Source: VBAS01 sp035318985 (GTDB lineage Bacteria; Bacteroidota; Bacteroidia; Chitinophagales; Chitinophagaceae). Taken from it: DNA of 64,000 nt. The DNA lies in the NCBI GenBank assembly GCA_035318985.1, contig DATHDP010000041.1, forward strand, positions 16,578 to 80,577, given 5' to 3'. Both the position numbers and the translations under genes were made by a program. The notes beneath the pieces were generated by a model that worked only from the letters and a program-made list of their open reading frames with translations, was not told the origin of the DNA and did no database searches. Shown piece by piece: positions 27,259 through 35,327 of the stretch; position 1 is the stretch's first letter, and each line of letters starts with the position of its first letter.

Positions 27259-28965
27259 ATGACTGATTTTAATATTCTTGGAAAAGGAATCTCTGGAAAT
27301 ACTTATGATGCTATTGTTATTGGCTCAGGGATCACCGGTGGTATTGCCGCAAAGGAATTAACTGAAGCAGGGCTTAAAGTTCTCGTACTTGAACGTGGAA
27401 GAATGGTAGAGCATATTAAAGATTATCCTACAGCGCTGACAGATCCATGGGAATTTAAATTGCGAAACCTTGTAAGCCTTGAAGAACAAAAACATTACGA
27501 AGTACAGAAATCGATCTATTTGTTTGGAGAAGATAGTAAACATTTTTTAGTAAAAGACAGCGAGCATCCATATATACAGGATAAACCTTTTACCTGGCAT
27601 CGCGGATACCAGGTCGGAGGCCGTTCCTTGTTATGGTCAAAGCATTGTTATCGCTTAAGTGACCTGGATTTCGAAGCCAATATGAAAGAAGGAATTGGTA
27701 TTGATTGGCCGATAAGATATAAAGACATTGAGCCATGGTATGATAAAATTGAATCATACGTTGGTATCAGTGGCAGTCGTGATGGAATAGCTAATCTGCC
27801 TGATGGACATTATTTACCTCCATTCGAGATGAATGCTTTTGAAAAACACATTAAAGAAAGATTGAGAAATTCTTTTGACGGTCGTGATCTCATTATTGGT
27901 AGAATGGCAATCCTTACACAAGATCATAACGGAAGGAAAAGATGCCATGGAAGGAATCTTTGTTATCGTGGCTGTATTTTTGGCGCACCTTATAGCAGCA
28001 ATTCAGCTTCTTTACCCGATGCTGCGAAAACGGGTAATCTTACACTTCGTCCATTCTCAGTAGTTGAAAGTCTAATCTATGATAATAAAACACAAAAACT
28101 AAAAGGTGTAAGAGTGATCGATTCAGAGACTAATCAAAGCCTTGAATTTTTTGCTAAGCTTGTATTTCTTAATGCGTCCACTTTAGGAAGCACACAAATA
28201 TTATTACAATCAAAGACAAAAGAGTTCCCGAATGGAATGGCGAATTCAAGCGGTGTGCTTGGACATTATTTAATGGATCATCATGCTTATGTCGGCGCTG
28301 TTGGTGGTTACAGTGGATTAAAAGATAGTTTTTATTATGGTGAAAGACCTGCCAGTGTGTATGTGCCGAGGTTCAGAAATCTAAAACAAAATGATCAGCC
28401 TTATCTGCGTGGTTTTGGTTTTGAAAATTATACCAGCCGCAGTGATTGGACAAGAGGGTTTTCAGGAGCAGGCGTTGGGGCTGATTGGAAAGAAAGTATG
28501 ACAAAGCCCGGCGAATGGAATGCTTATTTTGAAGCATATGGTGAGACATTACCTGAATATAAAAATCAAGTGACGCTGAGTGAAGATCAAAAAGACAAAT
28601 GGGGATTGCCATTGCTGAAGATATCTATGGAGTATGGTGAAAACGAGAAGAAGATGCGTGTTGATATGCAACAATCAGCTGTAGAAATGTTGAAAGCTGC
28701 TGAACTCGATTGGGTAGAACCATTCGATCGTCATCCAACACCCGGTACTGTTATTCATGAAATGGGGACTGCACGAATGGGCAATGATCCAAAAACATCA
28801 GTGCTCAATAAATGGAACCAGGCACATGATATTGCTAATTTGTTTGTAACTGATGGAGCTTGCATGGATTCATCAGCTTGTCAAAACCCATCTCTTACTT
28901 ATATGTCTCTTACTGCCCGTGCATGTGATTATGCAGTAAAAGAAATGAAGAAAGGAAATATTTAA
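27259..28965 (+). CDS. GMC family FAD-dependent oxidoreductase
   Basis: A 568-residue flavoenzyme of the glucose-methanol-choline family. The FAD dinucleotide-binding motif I-V-I-G-S-G-I-T-G-G is at residues 19-28, with E-R-G near 50, and the C-terminal catalytic region has H-E-M-G-T-A-R-M-G and the F-V-T-D-G-A...N-P-S-L-T-Y FAD loop. With its small subunit it should oxidise a sugar or polyol in the periplasm. A Gfo/Idh oxidoreductase 1.4 kb away fits glycoside oxidation pathways described in this phylum; that link is inference. Confidence 0.9.
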   Translation: MTDFNILGKGISGNTYDAIVIGSGITGGIAAKELTEAGLKVLVLERGRMVEHIKDYPTALTDPWEFKLRNLVSLEEQKHYEVQKSIYLFGEDSKHFLVKDSEHPYIQDKPFTWHRGYQVGGRSLLWSKHCYRLSDLDFEANMKEGIGIDWPIRYKDIEPWYDKIESYVGISGSRDGIANLPDGHYLPPFEMNAFEKHIKERLRNSFDGRDLIIGRMAILTQDHNGRKRCHGRNLCYRGCIFGAPYSSNSASLPDAAKTGNLTLRPFSVVESLIYDNKTQKLKGVRVIDSETNQSLEFFAKLVFLNASTLGSTQILLQSKTKEFPNGMANSSGVLGHYLMDHHAYVGAVGGYSGLKDSFYYGERPASVYVPRFRNLKQNDQPYLRGFGFENYTSRSDWTRGFSGAGVGADWKESMTKPGEWNAYFEAYGETLPEYKNQVTLSEDQKDKWGLPLLKISMEYGENEKKMRVDMQQSAVEMLKAAELDWVEPFDRHPTPGTVIHEMGTARMGNDPKTSVLNKWNQAHDIANLFVTDGACMDSSACQNPSLTYMSLTARACDYAVKEMKKGNI

Positions 28966-28998
28966 TATAAAATATTTTAATCTCAAGATCGAATCAAA

Positions 28999-29304
28999 GT
29001 GGGAAAATTTGAATTTGCAATAGTATCAGGAAAACAATCTAAAATTTTACCTTATCCTTATATCTATATTGAAAAAGATGGGTCTTATCGTGAATTGAGT
29101 AAGAGTGAATGTGAATATCTAGAAATGAAATTTCATCCAAATGATGGAACAAGGCCATACGTAAAATCGAGATATACGGAAAAAACGCCGGATGGTGACA
29201 TCAGTGGATTTTTATCAAGAAAAAAATACAATGAACATTTCTACTTAGGAGGGGAGAAAAAGTCAATAGTAGAAGTATTAAAAAAAATATTCGGATTAAA
29301 ATAG
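28999..29304 (+). CDS. Hypothetical protein, GTG start
   Basis: A 101-residue frame with a GTG start 33 bp after the GMC gene. It is rich in Lys, Glu and Tyr, has no membrane segment or signal, and ends in a hydrophobic helix (V-E-V-L-K-K-I-F-G-L-K). Composition and position support a real gene, but the start is uncertain because the next in-frame ATG would remove about half the protein. No family recognised. Confidence 0.5.
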   Translation: MGKFEFAIVSGKQSKILPYPYIYIEKDGSYRELSKSECEYLEMKFHPNDGTRPYVKSRYTEKTPDGDISGFLSRKKYNEHFYLGGEKKSIVEVLKKIFGLK

Positions 29305-29400
29305 GACGGAAAGTTCTTTAGACAGCCATGGTATGTAATAACGAATTTACTGCGATGTGGATAGACTCAAAAGCCGTAAATGTGTCACATTGATTTCAAT

Positions 29401-30054
29401 CTACTTCTTCCCCTCCACCATCGGAACAAAAGAAAAATTATCAAACACTTCTTCTTTGATCGCACCTCTTTCGAGTTTGGTGACTCGTTTCATTTGCTGA
29501 ACATCGCCGGCACCAAGAGGTAATACCATCATGCCGCCGGGTTTTAACTGGTCAATTAGCTTTTGAGGAATTTCCGGAGCCGCAGCAGTAATTAGCACTT
29601 TATCAAATGGCGCATAGGTTGGCAATCCTTCATATCCATCGCCATAAAAGAATTTGATATTCGGATATTTTTTTAAAAAAGAAAACGCTTTGTTAGAATC
29701 AAATAATTTTTTCTGCCTTTCAATGGTGTAAACCTGGGCGCCTAATTCTGCTAAAACACAGGCCTGGTAAACACTGCCGGTTCCTATCTCCAAAACTTTT
29801 TCAAAAGGTTTTAGCTGTAGCAAAAAACTTTGATAAGCGACCGTATAAGGTTGTGAAATAGTTTGTCCCTCTCCTATTGGAAAAGCCCTGTCTTCATAGG
29901 CCACATCATCAAATGCTGAATCAAGAAAAAAATGGCGGGGTATTTTGATAATTGCTTCAAGTATCCTATCATCTGTGATCCCTTTATTGCGAATGACATC
30001 GGTCAACTTTTTCCTCAGTCCCTTGTGCCGGTATGTATCTTCAGTTGGTCTCAT
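29401..30054 (-). CDS. pcm: Protein-L-isoaspartate O-methyltransferase
   Basis: A 217-residue SAM-dependent enzyme that repairs isoaspartyl residues in aged proteins. Diagnostic segments are I-P-R-H-F-F-L-D near residue 38, I-G-E-G-Q-T-I-S-Q-P-Y-T-V-A-Y near 63, the SAM motif V-L-E-I-G-T-G-S-V-Y-Q, and L-I-T-A-A-A-P-E-I-P near 156. The usual motif I is G-T-G-S-G-Y; here V replaces the second glycine. The gene stands alone, facing away from the 30.1-30.3 kb repeat. Confidence 0.9.
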   Translation of the reverse strand: MRPTEDTYRHKGLRKKLTDVIRNKGITDDRILEAIIKIPRHFFLDSAFDDVAYEDRAFPIGEGQTISQPYTVAYQSFLLQLKPFEKVLEIGTGSVYQACVLAELGAQVYTIERQKKLFDSNKAFSFLKKYPNIKFFYGDGYEGLPTYAPFDKVLITAAAPEIPQKLIDQLKPGGMMVLPLGAGDVQQMKRVTKLERGAIKEEVFDNFSFVPMVEGKK

Positions 30055-30176
30055 AAAGATGTGAAGATAATGGCTTTGAAAATTTTTTCAACATCGCATT
30101 TCATTCGTATCTTTTTGGCCCATTTTAAAACAACAAAGTGACTATCCACATATAGCAACCTTATAATTATAATGGA

Positions 30177-30258
30177 ACCACATAGTCACATAGTACACAA
30201 TAGGAGGAAACACATAGGTTTCTATGTGAAATCCTATGTTTCTATGTTCCTATGTGGT
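30177..30258. repeat. CATAG palindromic element in the 311-bp gap between pcm and the Gfo/Idh gene
   Basis: The intergenic region 30055-30364 contains one structured element. Outer arms ACCACATAG (30177-30185) and CTATGTGGT (30250-30258) are perfect inverses, an inner hairpin CACATAG-GTTT-CTATGTG is at 30211-30228, and CTATGTT-type units recur between. No open frame, terminator T-run or clear promoter is visible in the rest of the gap. It looks like a dispersed intergenic repeat of the phylum. Confidence 0.65.
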
Positions 30259-30364
30259 AAAAATATCTGTATGGTTGAGTCAAACGGATAGTCATAACAA
30301 TAAAATTGCTGCCAATACTTATCAGTCTTATATTGAGAAGTAAAAACAAAACAAATAAAAAAAT

Positions 30365-31558
30365 ATGAAAAGGATCGCAATGCTTGGCTCTGGATTTATC
30401 GGCAGGTTCTATGCTGATGCGCTGCAAGGTTATCGCAGCAAAGACAAAGTGGTAAGTGTTTATTCACGTCGCGAAGAATCGGCAAAAAAATTTGCACAGG
30501 ATTATAACTGCGAACACTGGACATTGAATATGGAAGAATCGATCGCTCATCCGAATGTGGATGTTGTTTGCATCTCTTTGCCAAACAATTTACATGAAGC
30601 AGCAGTAATGCTTTGTTGCAAACATAAAAAAGCGGTGATCACAACAAAACCTTTAGGAAGAAATGCAGAAGAAGCAAAGCGAATGTTGGAAGCAGTTGAA
30701 AAAGCCGGAATCTTTAATGGGTACCTGGAAGATCTCGTTTATACACCCAAATTTTTAAAAGCATCTGAAAGTGTAAAGAACGGTGCATTAGGCAGAATAC
30801 TTTGGGCGAAATCAAGAGAAACACATCCCGGCCCGCATAGTGATTGGTTTTGGGATATTGAACAAGCGGGAGGCGGTTGTATCCTTGATCTTGGTTGTCA
30901 TTGCGTAGAAATAACAAGAAGCTATATTGGGAAAGATATAAAACCGATTGAAGTGATGTGCTGGGCCGATACGCAGGTAAAACCGATCGATGCGGAAGAT
31001 CATGCGATCGGTTTGGTGAAATATGAGAATGGATCTATCGGACAGTTTGAAGTAAGCTGGACATTTCGCGGTGGTTTGGATCTGCGTGATGAAGTGATGG
31101 GAACGGAAGGAACTATTTGGATAAATAGTTTTTTAAGAACAGGTTTTGAAATGTTCACGACGGGTAAAGGTGCCGATTATGTTTCTGAAAAAGCGGAGAG
31201 CAATACCGGTTGGTTATTTCCTGTCGGTGATGAATTAAATGAACTTGGTTATAATCACATGTTCATGGATATGTTCAATGCCATGGAAAAAAATAAAGCG
31301 CCAAAAGAAACTTTTTATGATGGCTATGTGGTGAATTGTATTTTGGATGCAGCTTATCGTTCTGCAAAAACAAAACTATGGGAACCTGTGAAATTGGATA
31401 TTTGGAGAGGAAGAACCGGAGTAACAAAAGAGAGTCATTTAACAGAGTATGATAGTGAAAACTATTTGGTAAAAGAAGAAATGACACATTACGGCGCTAA
31501 GAAAGTTATTTTAAAAAATAAAAAGAGCGGAAAGATCACGGAGAAGGTTCTTGAATAA
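30365..31558 (+). CDS. Gfo/Idh/MocA family oxidoreductase
   Basis: A 397-residue NAD(P)-dependent enzyme. The N-terminal Rossmann motif I-A-M-L-G-S-G-F-I-G-R is followed by T-T-K-P-L-G near residue 99 (the usual E-K-P-L replaced by T-K-P-L), G-Y-L-E-D-L-V-Y, and the G-G-G-C-I-L-D-L-G-C-H metal/substrate segment near 170. Substrates in this family are sugars, inositols or keto-glycosides. It is the only gene between two palindromic intergenic repeats. The proximity to the GMC dehydrogenase suggests a shared sugar-oxidation role, as inference. Confidence 0.87.
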   Translation: MKRIAMLGSGFIGRFYADALQGYRSKDKVVSVYSRREESAKKFAQDYNCEHWTLNMEESIAHPNVDVVCISLPNNLHEAAVMLCCKHKKAVITTKPLGRNAEEAKRMLEAVEKAGIFNGYLEDLVYTPKFLKASESVKNGALGRILWAKSRETHPGPHSDWFWDIEQAGGGCILDLGCHCVEITRSYIGKDIKPIEVMCWADTQVKPIDAEDHAIGLVKYENGSIGQFEVSWTFRGGLDLRDEVMGTEGTIWINSFLRTGFEMFTTGKGADYVSEKAESNTGWLFPVGDELNELGYNHMFMDMFNAMEKNKAPKETFYDGYVVNCILDAAYRSAKTKLWEPVKLDIWRGRTGVTKESHLTEYDSENYLVKEEMTHYGAKKVILKNKKSGKITEKVLE

Positions 31559-31569
31559 ACAATTACATT

Positions 31570-31642
31570 AAAACTCAGGGAGACAAGTACACAAGGGTTC
31601 ACAGAAATATCTGTGTTACTCACTCCTTAGCTCTGTGTTGGG
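31570..31642. repeat. Degenerate CACAG palindromic element
   Basis: The gap after the Gfo/Idh gene contains the hairpin CACAG-AAATAT-CTGTG (31600-31615) inside a longer degenerate inverted arrangement (AAACTCAGGGAG on the left, CTCTGTGTT on the right). It resembles the CACAGAG-type intergenic repeats common in this phylum. No gene function is implied. Confidence 0.4.
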
Positions 31643-31674
31643 AAAATAAACTCAAATTTGATAACCAAATATTG

Positions 31675-32478
31675 ATGATGGAAAAAACAGCAGCATTTGC
31701 AGGAAGTGTACCTGCCAACTATGAACAATATCTTGGGCCCTTCTTATTTGAGCCTTATGCTCTTGATCTTGTTTCCCGTTTGCAGGATAAAAAATATCCT
31801 GACATACTGGAGATCGCTTGCGGTACAGGTCGTGTAACAGCTCATCTTGCTAAGTCAGTAAAGCATGATACATTAACTGCTACTGATCTCAATCCTGATA
31901 TGATCACAGTAGCAAAAGTTAATGTTCATGACGAAAAAATTAAATGGATGCCAGCTGACGCAATGCAGCTTCCTTTTGATGATGACTCATTTGATCTTGT
32001 AGTGATGCAATTTGGGATCATGTTTTTTCCGGATAAAGAAAAAGGATTGAAAGAAGCCTATAGAGTTTTAAGGCATGGAGGAAAACTAATTTTTAGTACA
32101 TGGAATAAAGTAGAAACCGTTAAAGCTATACATGAAGGACGGGTGGTTATTGAAAGTTATTTCGGAGATGATCCGCCAAAATTTTACAGTGTGCCGTTTT
32201 CAATGTATGATGACAGAGAACTAACTACCATTGCAAGGCGTGCAGGATTTAAAAGTATTACAACAACATTGGTTAAAAAAGAAGGTTTTAGTCCTTCCGC
32301 AAGTGATCTTGCTAAAGGAATTGTGGAAGGCAATCCCGTTTATATGGCAATATTGGAAAGAGATGCTTCTCTTGTAAATGTTATTAAGGATCATGTACAA
32401 AAAGTGCTTACGGAAAAATTTGGTGCTAAAGATCTCAGGAGTCCTTTGGAAGCATGGGTGGCGGAAGGAGTAAAGTAA
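31675..32478 (+). CDS. SAM-dependent class I methyltransferase
   Basis: A 267-residue Methyltransf_11/UbiE-like enzyme. SAM motif I E-I-A-C-G-T-G-R-V-T is near residue 46, D-L-N-P-D-M near 72, and D-A-M-Q-L-P-F near 95, followed by S-F-D-L-V-V-M-Q-F-G-I. The start could be either of two consecutive ATGs (31675 or 31678); a TTG one codon upstream is discounted. It sits 14 bp before the PQQ dehydrogenase start, with an AAAA-rich spacer. Substrate unknown. Confidence 0.85.
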   Translation: MMEKTAAFAGSVPANYEQYLGPFLFEPYALDLVSRLQDKKYPDILEIACGTGRVTAHLAKSVKHDTLTATDLNPDMITVAKVNVHDEKIKWMPADAMQLPFDDDSFDLVVMQFGIMFFPDKEKGLKEAYRVLRHGGKLIFSTWNKVETVKAIHEGRVVIESYFGDDPPKFYSVPFSMYDDRELTTIARRAGFKSITTTLVKKEGFSPSASDLAKGIVEGNPVYMAILERDASLVNVIKDHVQKVLTEKFGAKDLRSPLEAWVAEGVK

Positions 32479-32492
32479 AAATCAAAAGTAAA

Positions 32493-34640
32493 ATGAGATA
32501 CGCTCTTCTTCTTTCATTTCTATTTTTCATTGCATCATGTTCTCAAAATGAAAAAGAATACAACACCTGGAATAACTATGGTGGCAGCAAAGAAAATATT
32601 CATTATTCTTCTTTAACGGAAATTGATACCAGCAATGTAAGCCAGTTACAGCCGGCATGGATATTTAATACCGGCGATGCTGATACGGTAAAGAATTCAC
32701 AGATACAATGCAATCCTATTATTGTTGATTCAATAATGTATGTGACCTCTCCTACCCTCAAACTTTTTGCATTACATGCGGGCACCGGGCAAAAAATATG
32801 GGAGTTCGATCCTGATTCAATGTCTCTGAATTTTGTTTTAAATAATAGTCGTGGTGTTACTTATTGGACAGATGGAAAAAATGACAAACGAATTTTTTAT
32901 GTAGCCAGTTCTTACCTGCATTGTATTGATGCAACAAATGGGCAATTGGTAAGAAGTTTTGGTGACAGCGGGTTAGTTGATCTGCATAAAGATTTGGGGC
33001 GTGAAGTGCAGGACCTTTTTGTTACAGCTACATCGCCGGGAATTATTTATAAAGATCTTTATATACTTGGTTCAAGAGTGGATGAAGGCGCAGCAGCAGC
33101 ACCCGGCCATATCCGTGCATTTGATGTGAGGACAGGTAAGCTTCGATGGATATTTCATACTATTCCCCAACCCGGTGAAGCTGGTTATGAAACCTGGGAG
33201 GATCCGGAAGCATATAAACATATTGGTGGCGCTAATAGCTGGAGTGGTTTTACACTTGATGAAGAGAAAGGGATTTTATTTGCTCCAACTGGTTCTTCTT
33301 CTTATGATTTTTATGGTGGTAAAAGAAAAGGCCAGAACTTATTTGCCAATTGTTTACTTGCTTTAGATGCGGAAACAGGAAAACGCAAATGGCATTTTCA
33401 ATTTATACATCATGATCTATGGGACTGGGATCTGCCTGCTCCACCTGTATTAGTTACAATTGAAAAAGACGGGAAGAAGATCGATGCAGTGGCGCAAACA
33501 ACAAAGCATGGGATGGTTTGGTTGTTTGATAGGGAATCAGGAAAACCGGTTTACCCGATAAATGAAATGCAGGTTGATACTAACACAGAGTTAATTGGTG
33601 AAAAAGTCTGGCCATCACAACCAATACCAACTTTTATTAAACCATTTGTAAGGCAAAGTTTTTCTGCAAATGATATCAATCCTTACTTACCAGATTCATC
33701 AATTGCAAAATTGAAAAAAGACCTGGAAGGTTATCGTTATGGAAAAATGTTTATTCCTCCCGGTAAGAAACCCGCAGTTGAACTGCCAGGCTTTGACGGT
33801 GGTGCTGAATGGGGCGGCCCATCTTATGATCCGCAAACAGGTTTGCTTTATGTAAATGCAAATGAAATGGGATGGGTTGTGACCATGCGTGATGTCGCTT
33901 CGGAACCACCAAGAAAAGAAAATTATGGACAAGCTGGCGTTCGGCTTTATCAAAAATATTGTATCAGTTGTCATGGCGCCGATAGAAAAGGTACCGGAAA
34001 TTTTCCAACTCTAATTAATATACAGGAAAGGTATCACGATGCAGATATCATGTCATTGCTTTCTGCCGGGCGGCGAATGATGCCATCATTTAATTATATA
34101 ACTAAAGAAGAAAAAGAAGCGATCGTTTCTTATATTCTTGATTCAAAAAAAGATCAGCTAAAGGATTTTATGCGTTCTGCACAACCACAGGATGCTTATA
34201 GAAATGTTCCATATGCTATGACAGGTTATAATAAATTTTTAAGTCCGGAAGGTTATCCTGCAATTGCACCACCATGGGGAACCATCACTGCTATTAATTT
34301 GAATAGCGGTGAACATGTTTGGAAAACAACACTTGGAGAATATCCTGAACTAAAAGAAAAGGGAATCCCACCAACTGGGACTGAAAATTATGGTGGACCT
34401 GTTGTAACCGCTGGCGGCTTATTATTTATTGCGGCTTCCCGGGACGGAATGATAAGAGCATATAATAAGGTCAATGGGAAATTATTATGGGAATATGAAT
34501 TGCCGTCGCCCGGTTTTGCCACACCATCTGTTTATGAAGTAAATGGAAAACAGTTTTTGGTTATTGCCTGCGGTGGTGGAAAGTTAGGGACGAGATCGGG
34601 AGATGCTTATATAGCTTTTGCTTTACCTGGTAAAAAATAA
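32493..34640 (+). CDS. Lipoprotein PQQ-dependent dehydrogenase with embedded cytochrome c domain
   Basis: A 715-residue quinoprotein. MRYALLLSFLFFIASC gives a lipobox with Cys16, so the enzyme is anchored to a membrane and faces the periplasm or outside. Beta-propeller repeats typical of PQQ alcohol/glucose dehydrogenases fill residues about 25-470 (W-N-N-Y-G-G near the start, G-x-x-x-W-x-F repeats). A heme c domain (C490-x-x-C493-H494, axial Met near 529-530) interrupts the propeller, which then resumes to the C-terminus. It would oxidise a sugar or alcohol and pass electrons to heme. The ATG at 32493 is preferred because it starts the signal. Confidence 0.9.
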   Translation: MRYALLLSFLFFIASCSQNEKEYNTWNNYGGSKENIHYSSLTEIDTSNVSQLQPAWIFNTGDADTVKNSQIQCNPIIVDSIMYVTSPTLKLFALHAGTGQKIWEFDPDSMSLNFVLNNSRGVTYWTDGKNDKRIFYVASSYLHCIDATNGQLVRSFGDSGLVDLHKDLGREVQDLFVTATSPGIIYKDLYILGSRVDEGAAAAPGHIRAFDVRTGKLRWIFHTIPQPGEAGYETWEDPEAYKHIGGANSWSGFTLDEEKGILFAPTGSSSYDFYGGKRKGQNLFANCLLALDAETGKRKWHFQFIHHDLWDWDLPAPPVLVTIEKDGKKIDAVAQTTKHGMVWLFDRESGKPVYPINEMQVDTNTELIGEKVWPSQPIPTFIKPFVRQSFSANDINPYLPDSSIAKLKKDLEGYRYGKMFIPPGKKPAVELPGFDGGAEWGGPSYDPQTGLLYVNANEMGWVVTMRDVASEPPRKENYGQAGVRLYQKYCISCHGADRKGTGNFPTLINIQERYHDADIMSLLSAGRRMMPSFNYITKEEKEAIVSYILDSKKDQLKDFMRSAQPQDAYRNVPYAMTGYNKFLSPEGYPAIAPPWGTITAINLNSGEHVWKTTLGEYPELKEKGIPPTGTENYGGPVVTAGGLLFIAASRDGMIRAYNKVNGKLLWEYELPSPGFATPSVYEVNGKQFLVIACGGGKLGTRSGDAYIAFALPGKK

Positions 34641-34641
34641 T

Positions 34642-35058
34642 TTATAAAAGAGGCCTGATACTTCTTGCTGCTTTTCTTTCTGCAATAAAAATAGCGGTAA
34701 GTATTGTAATAAGCACAAGGCTGTACTCAATTCCATTTAATGATCTTTCAATAATACTCCATCCATTTTCGCTGTGAACGATCACGATACCTGTAATAAG
34801 TATGATCATTTCACCAATGCAAAAAATCCTTACAAAAAAGCGGAGGAACATCAGTATACCACCCACTAATTCAAATAAAGTAACAGCCCACGCCAGGTAA
34901 AAACTAAACGGGAAACCTTTGTCATGTAAAAAATCACCAAAACCGGGAAGTGTATTATTGTAAATTCTTACTCCTGCATGAAGCAAAAAAACAATACCCA
35001 TCATCATTCGTAGCGCAGCAATGGAATAAGTAGGTTTGAACAGGTTGTCTATATTCAT
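34642..35058 (-). CDS. DoxX family membrane protein
   Basis: A 138-residue protein with four membrane helices. The N-terminal L-R-M-M-M-G-I-V-F-L-L-H-A-G and central A-V-T-L-F-E-L-V-G-G-I-L-M-F-L-R-F-F motifs match DoxX. The family ranges from quinol oxidase subunits to general stress-linked membrane proteins. It is convergent with the PQQ dehydrogenase (1-bp gap) and 2 bp downstream of a small membrane protein. Confidence 0.82.
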   Translation of the reverse strand: MNIDNLFKPTYSIAALRMMMGIVFLLHAGVRIYNNTLPGFGDFLHDKGFPFSFYLAWAVTLFELVGGILMFLRFFVRIFCIGEMIILITGIVIVHSENGWSIIERSLNGIEYSLVLITILTAIFIAERKAARSIRPLL

Positions 35059-35060
35059 TC

Positions 35061-35243
35061 TTAGTTCAAATGCTTTTTGCCAAAGAAATATATTAAGGCA
35101 AGATAAAGTCCAACGGCGATAACAAAAGAAATGATCACAGATGTATCATTCAGACCTCTGTGCTTTTGTATCAGGAATTGATCAACGAGGTTGTAAAGCA
35201 AAACAACGATCAGAACTGTTATAATTCTTTGTTTTTCCTTCAT
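35061..35243 (-). CDS. Small two-helix membrane protein
   Basis: A 60-residue protein with two hydrophobic helices (about residues 8-25 and 37-54) and a basic C-terminus (FFGKKHLN). It ends 2 bp before the DoxX start and begins with an ATG, so it is likely co-translated with doxX. No family recognised. Confidence 0.6.
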   Translation of the reverse strand: MKEKQRIITVLIVVLLYNLVDQFLIQKHRGLNDTSVIISFVIAVGLYLALIYFFGKKHLN

Positions 35244-35327
35244 GGTGGTAAACTAAAATTACAAAATGTTCGGCAGCAAAGGGGTGCAATTGCTTAACAT
35301 TTGGTTAATCGAAAATAAAGATCAATT

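Noticed and set aside
30177..30258. A small CRISPR-like array made of CATAG units
   Set aside because: Unit spacing is irregular, the copies are in both orientations, there are no unique spacers and no cas genes; it is a palindromic repeat.
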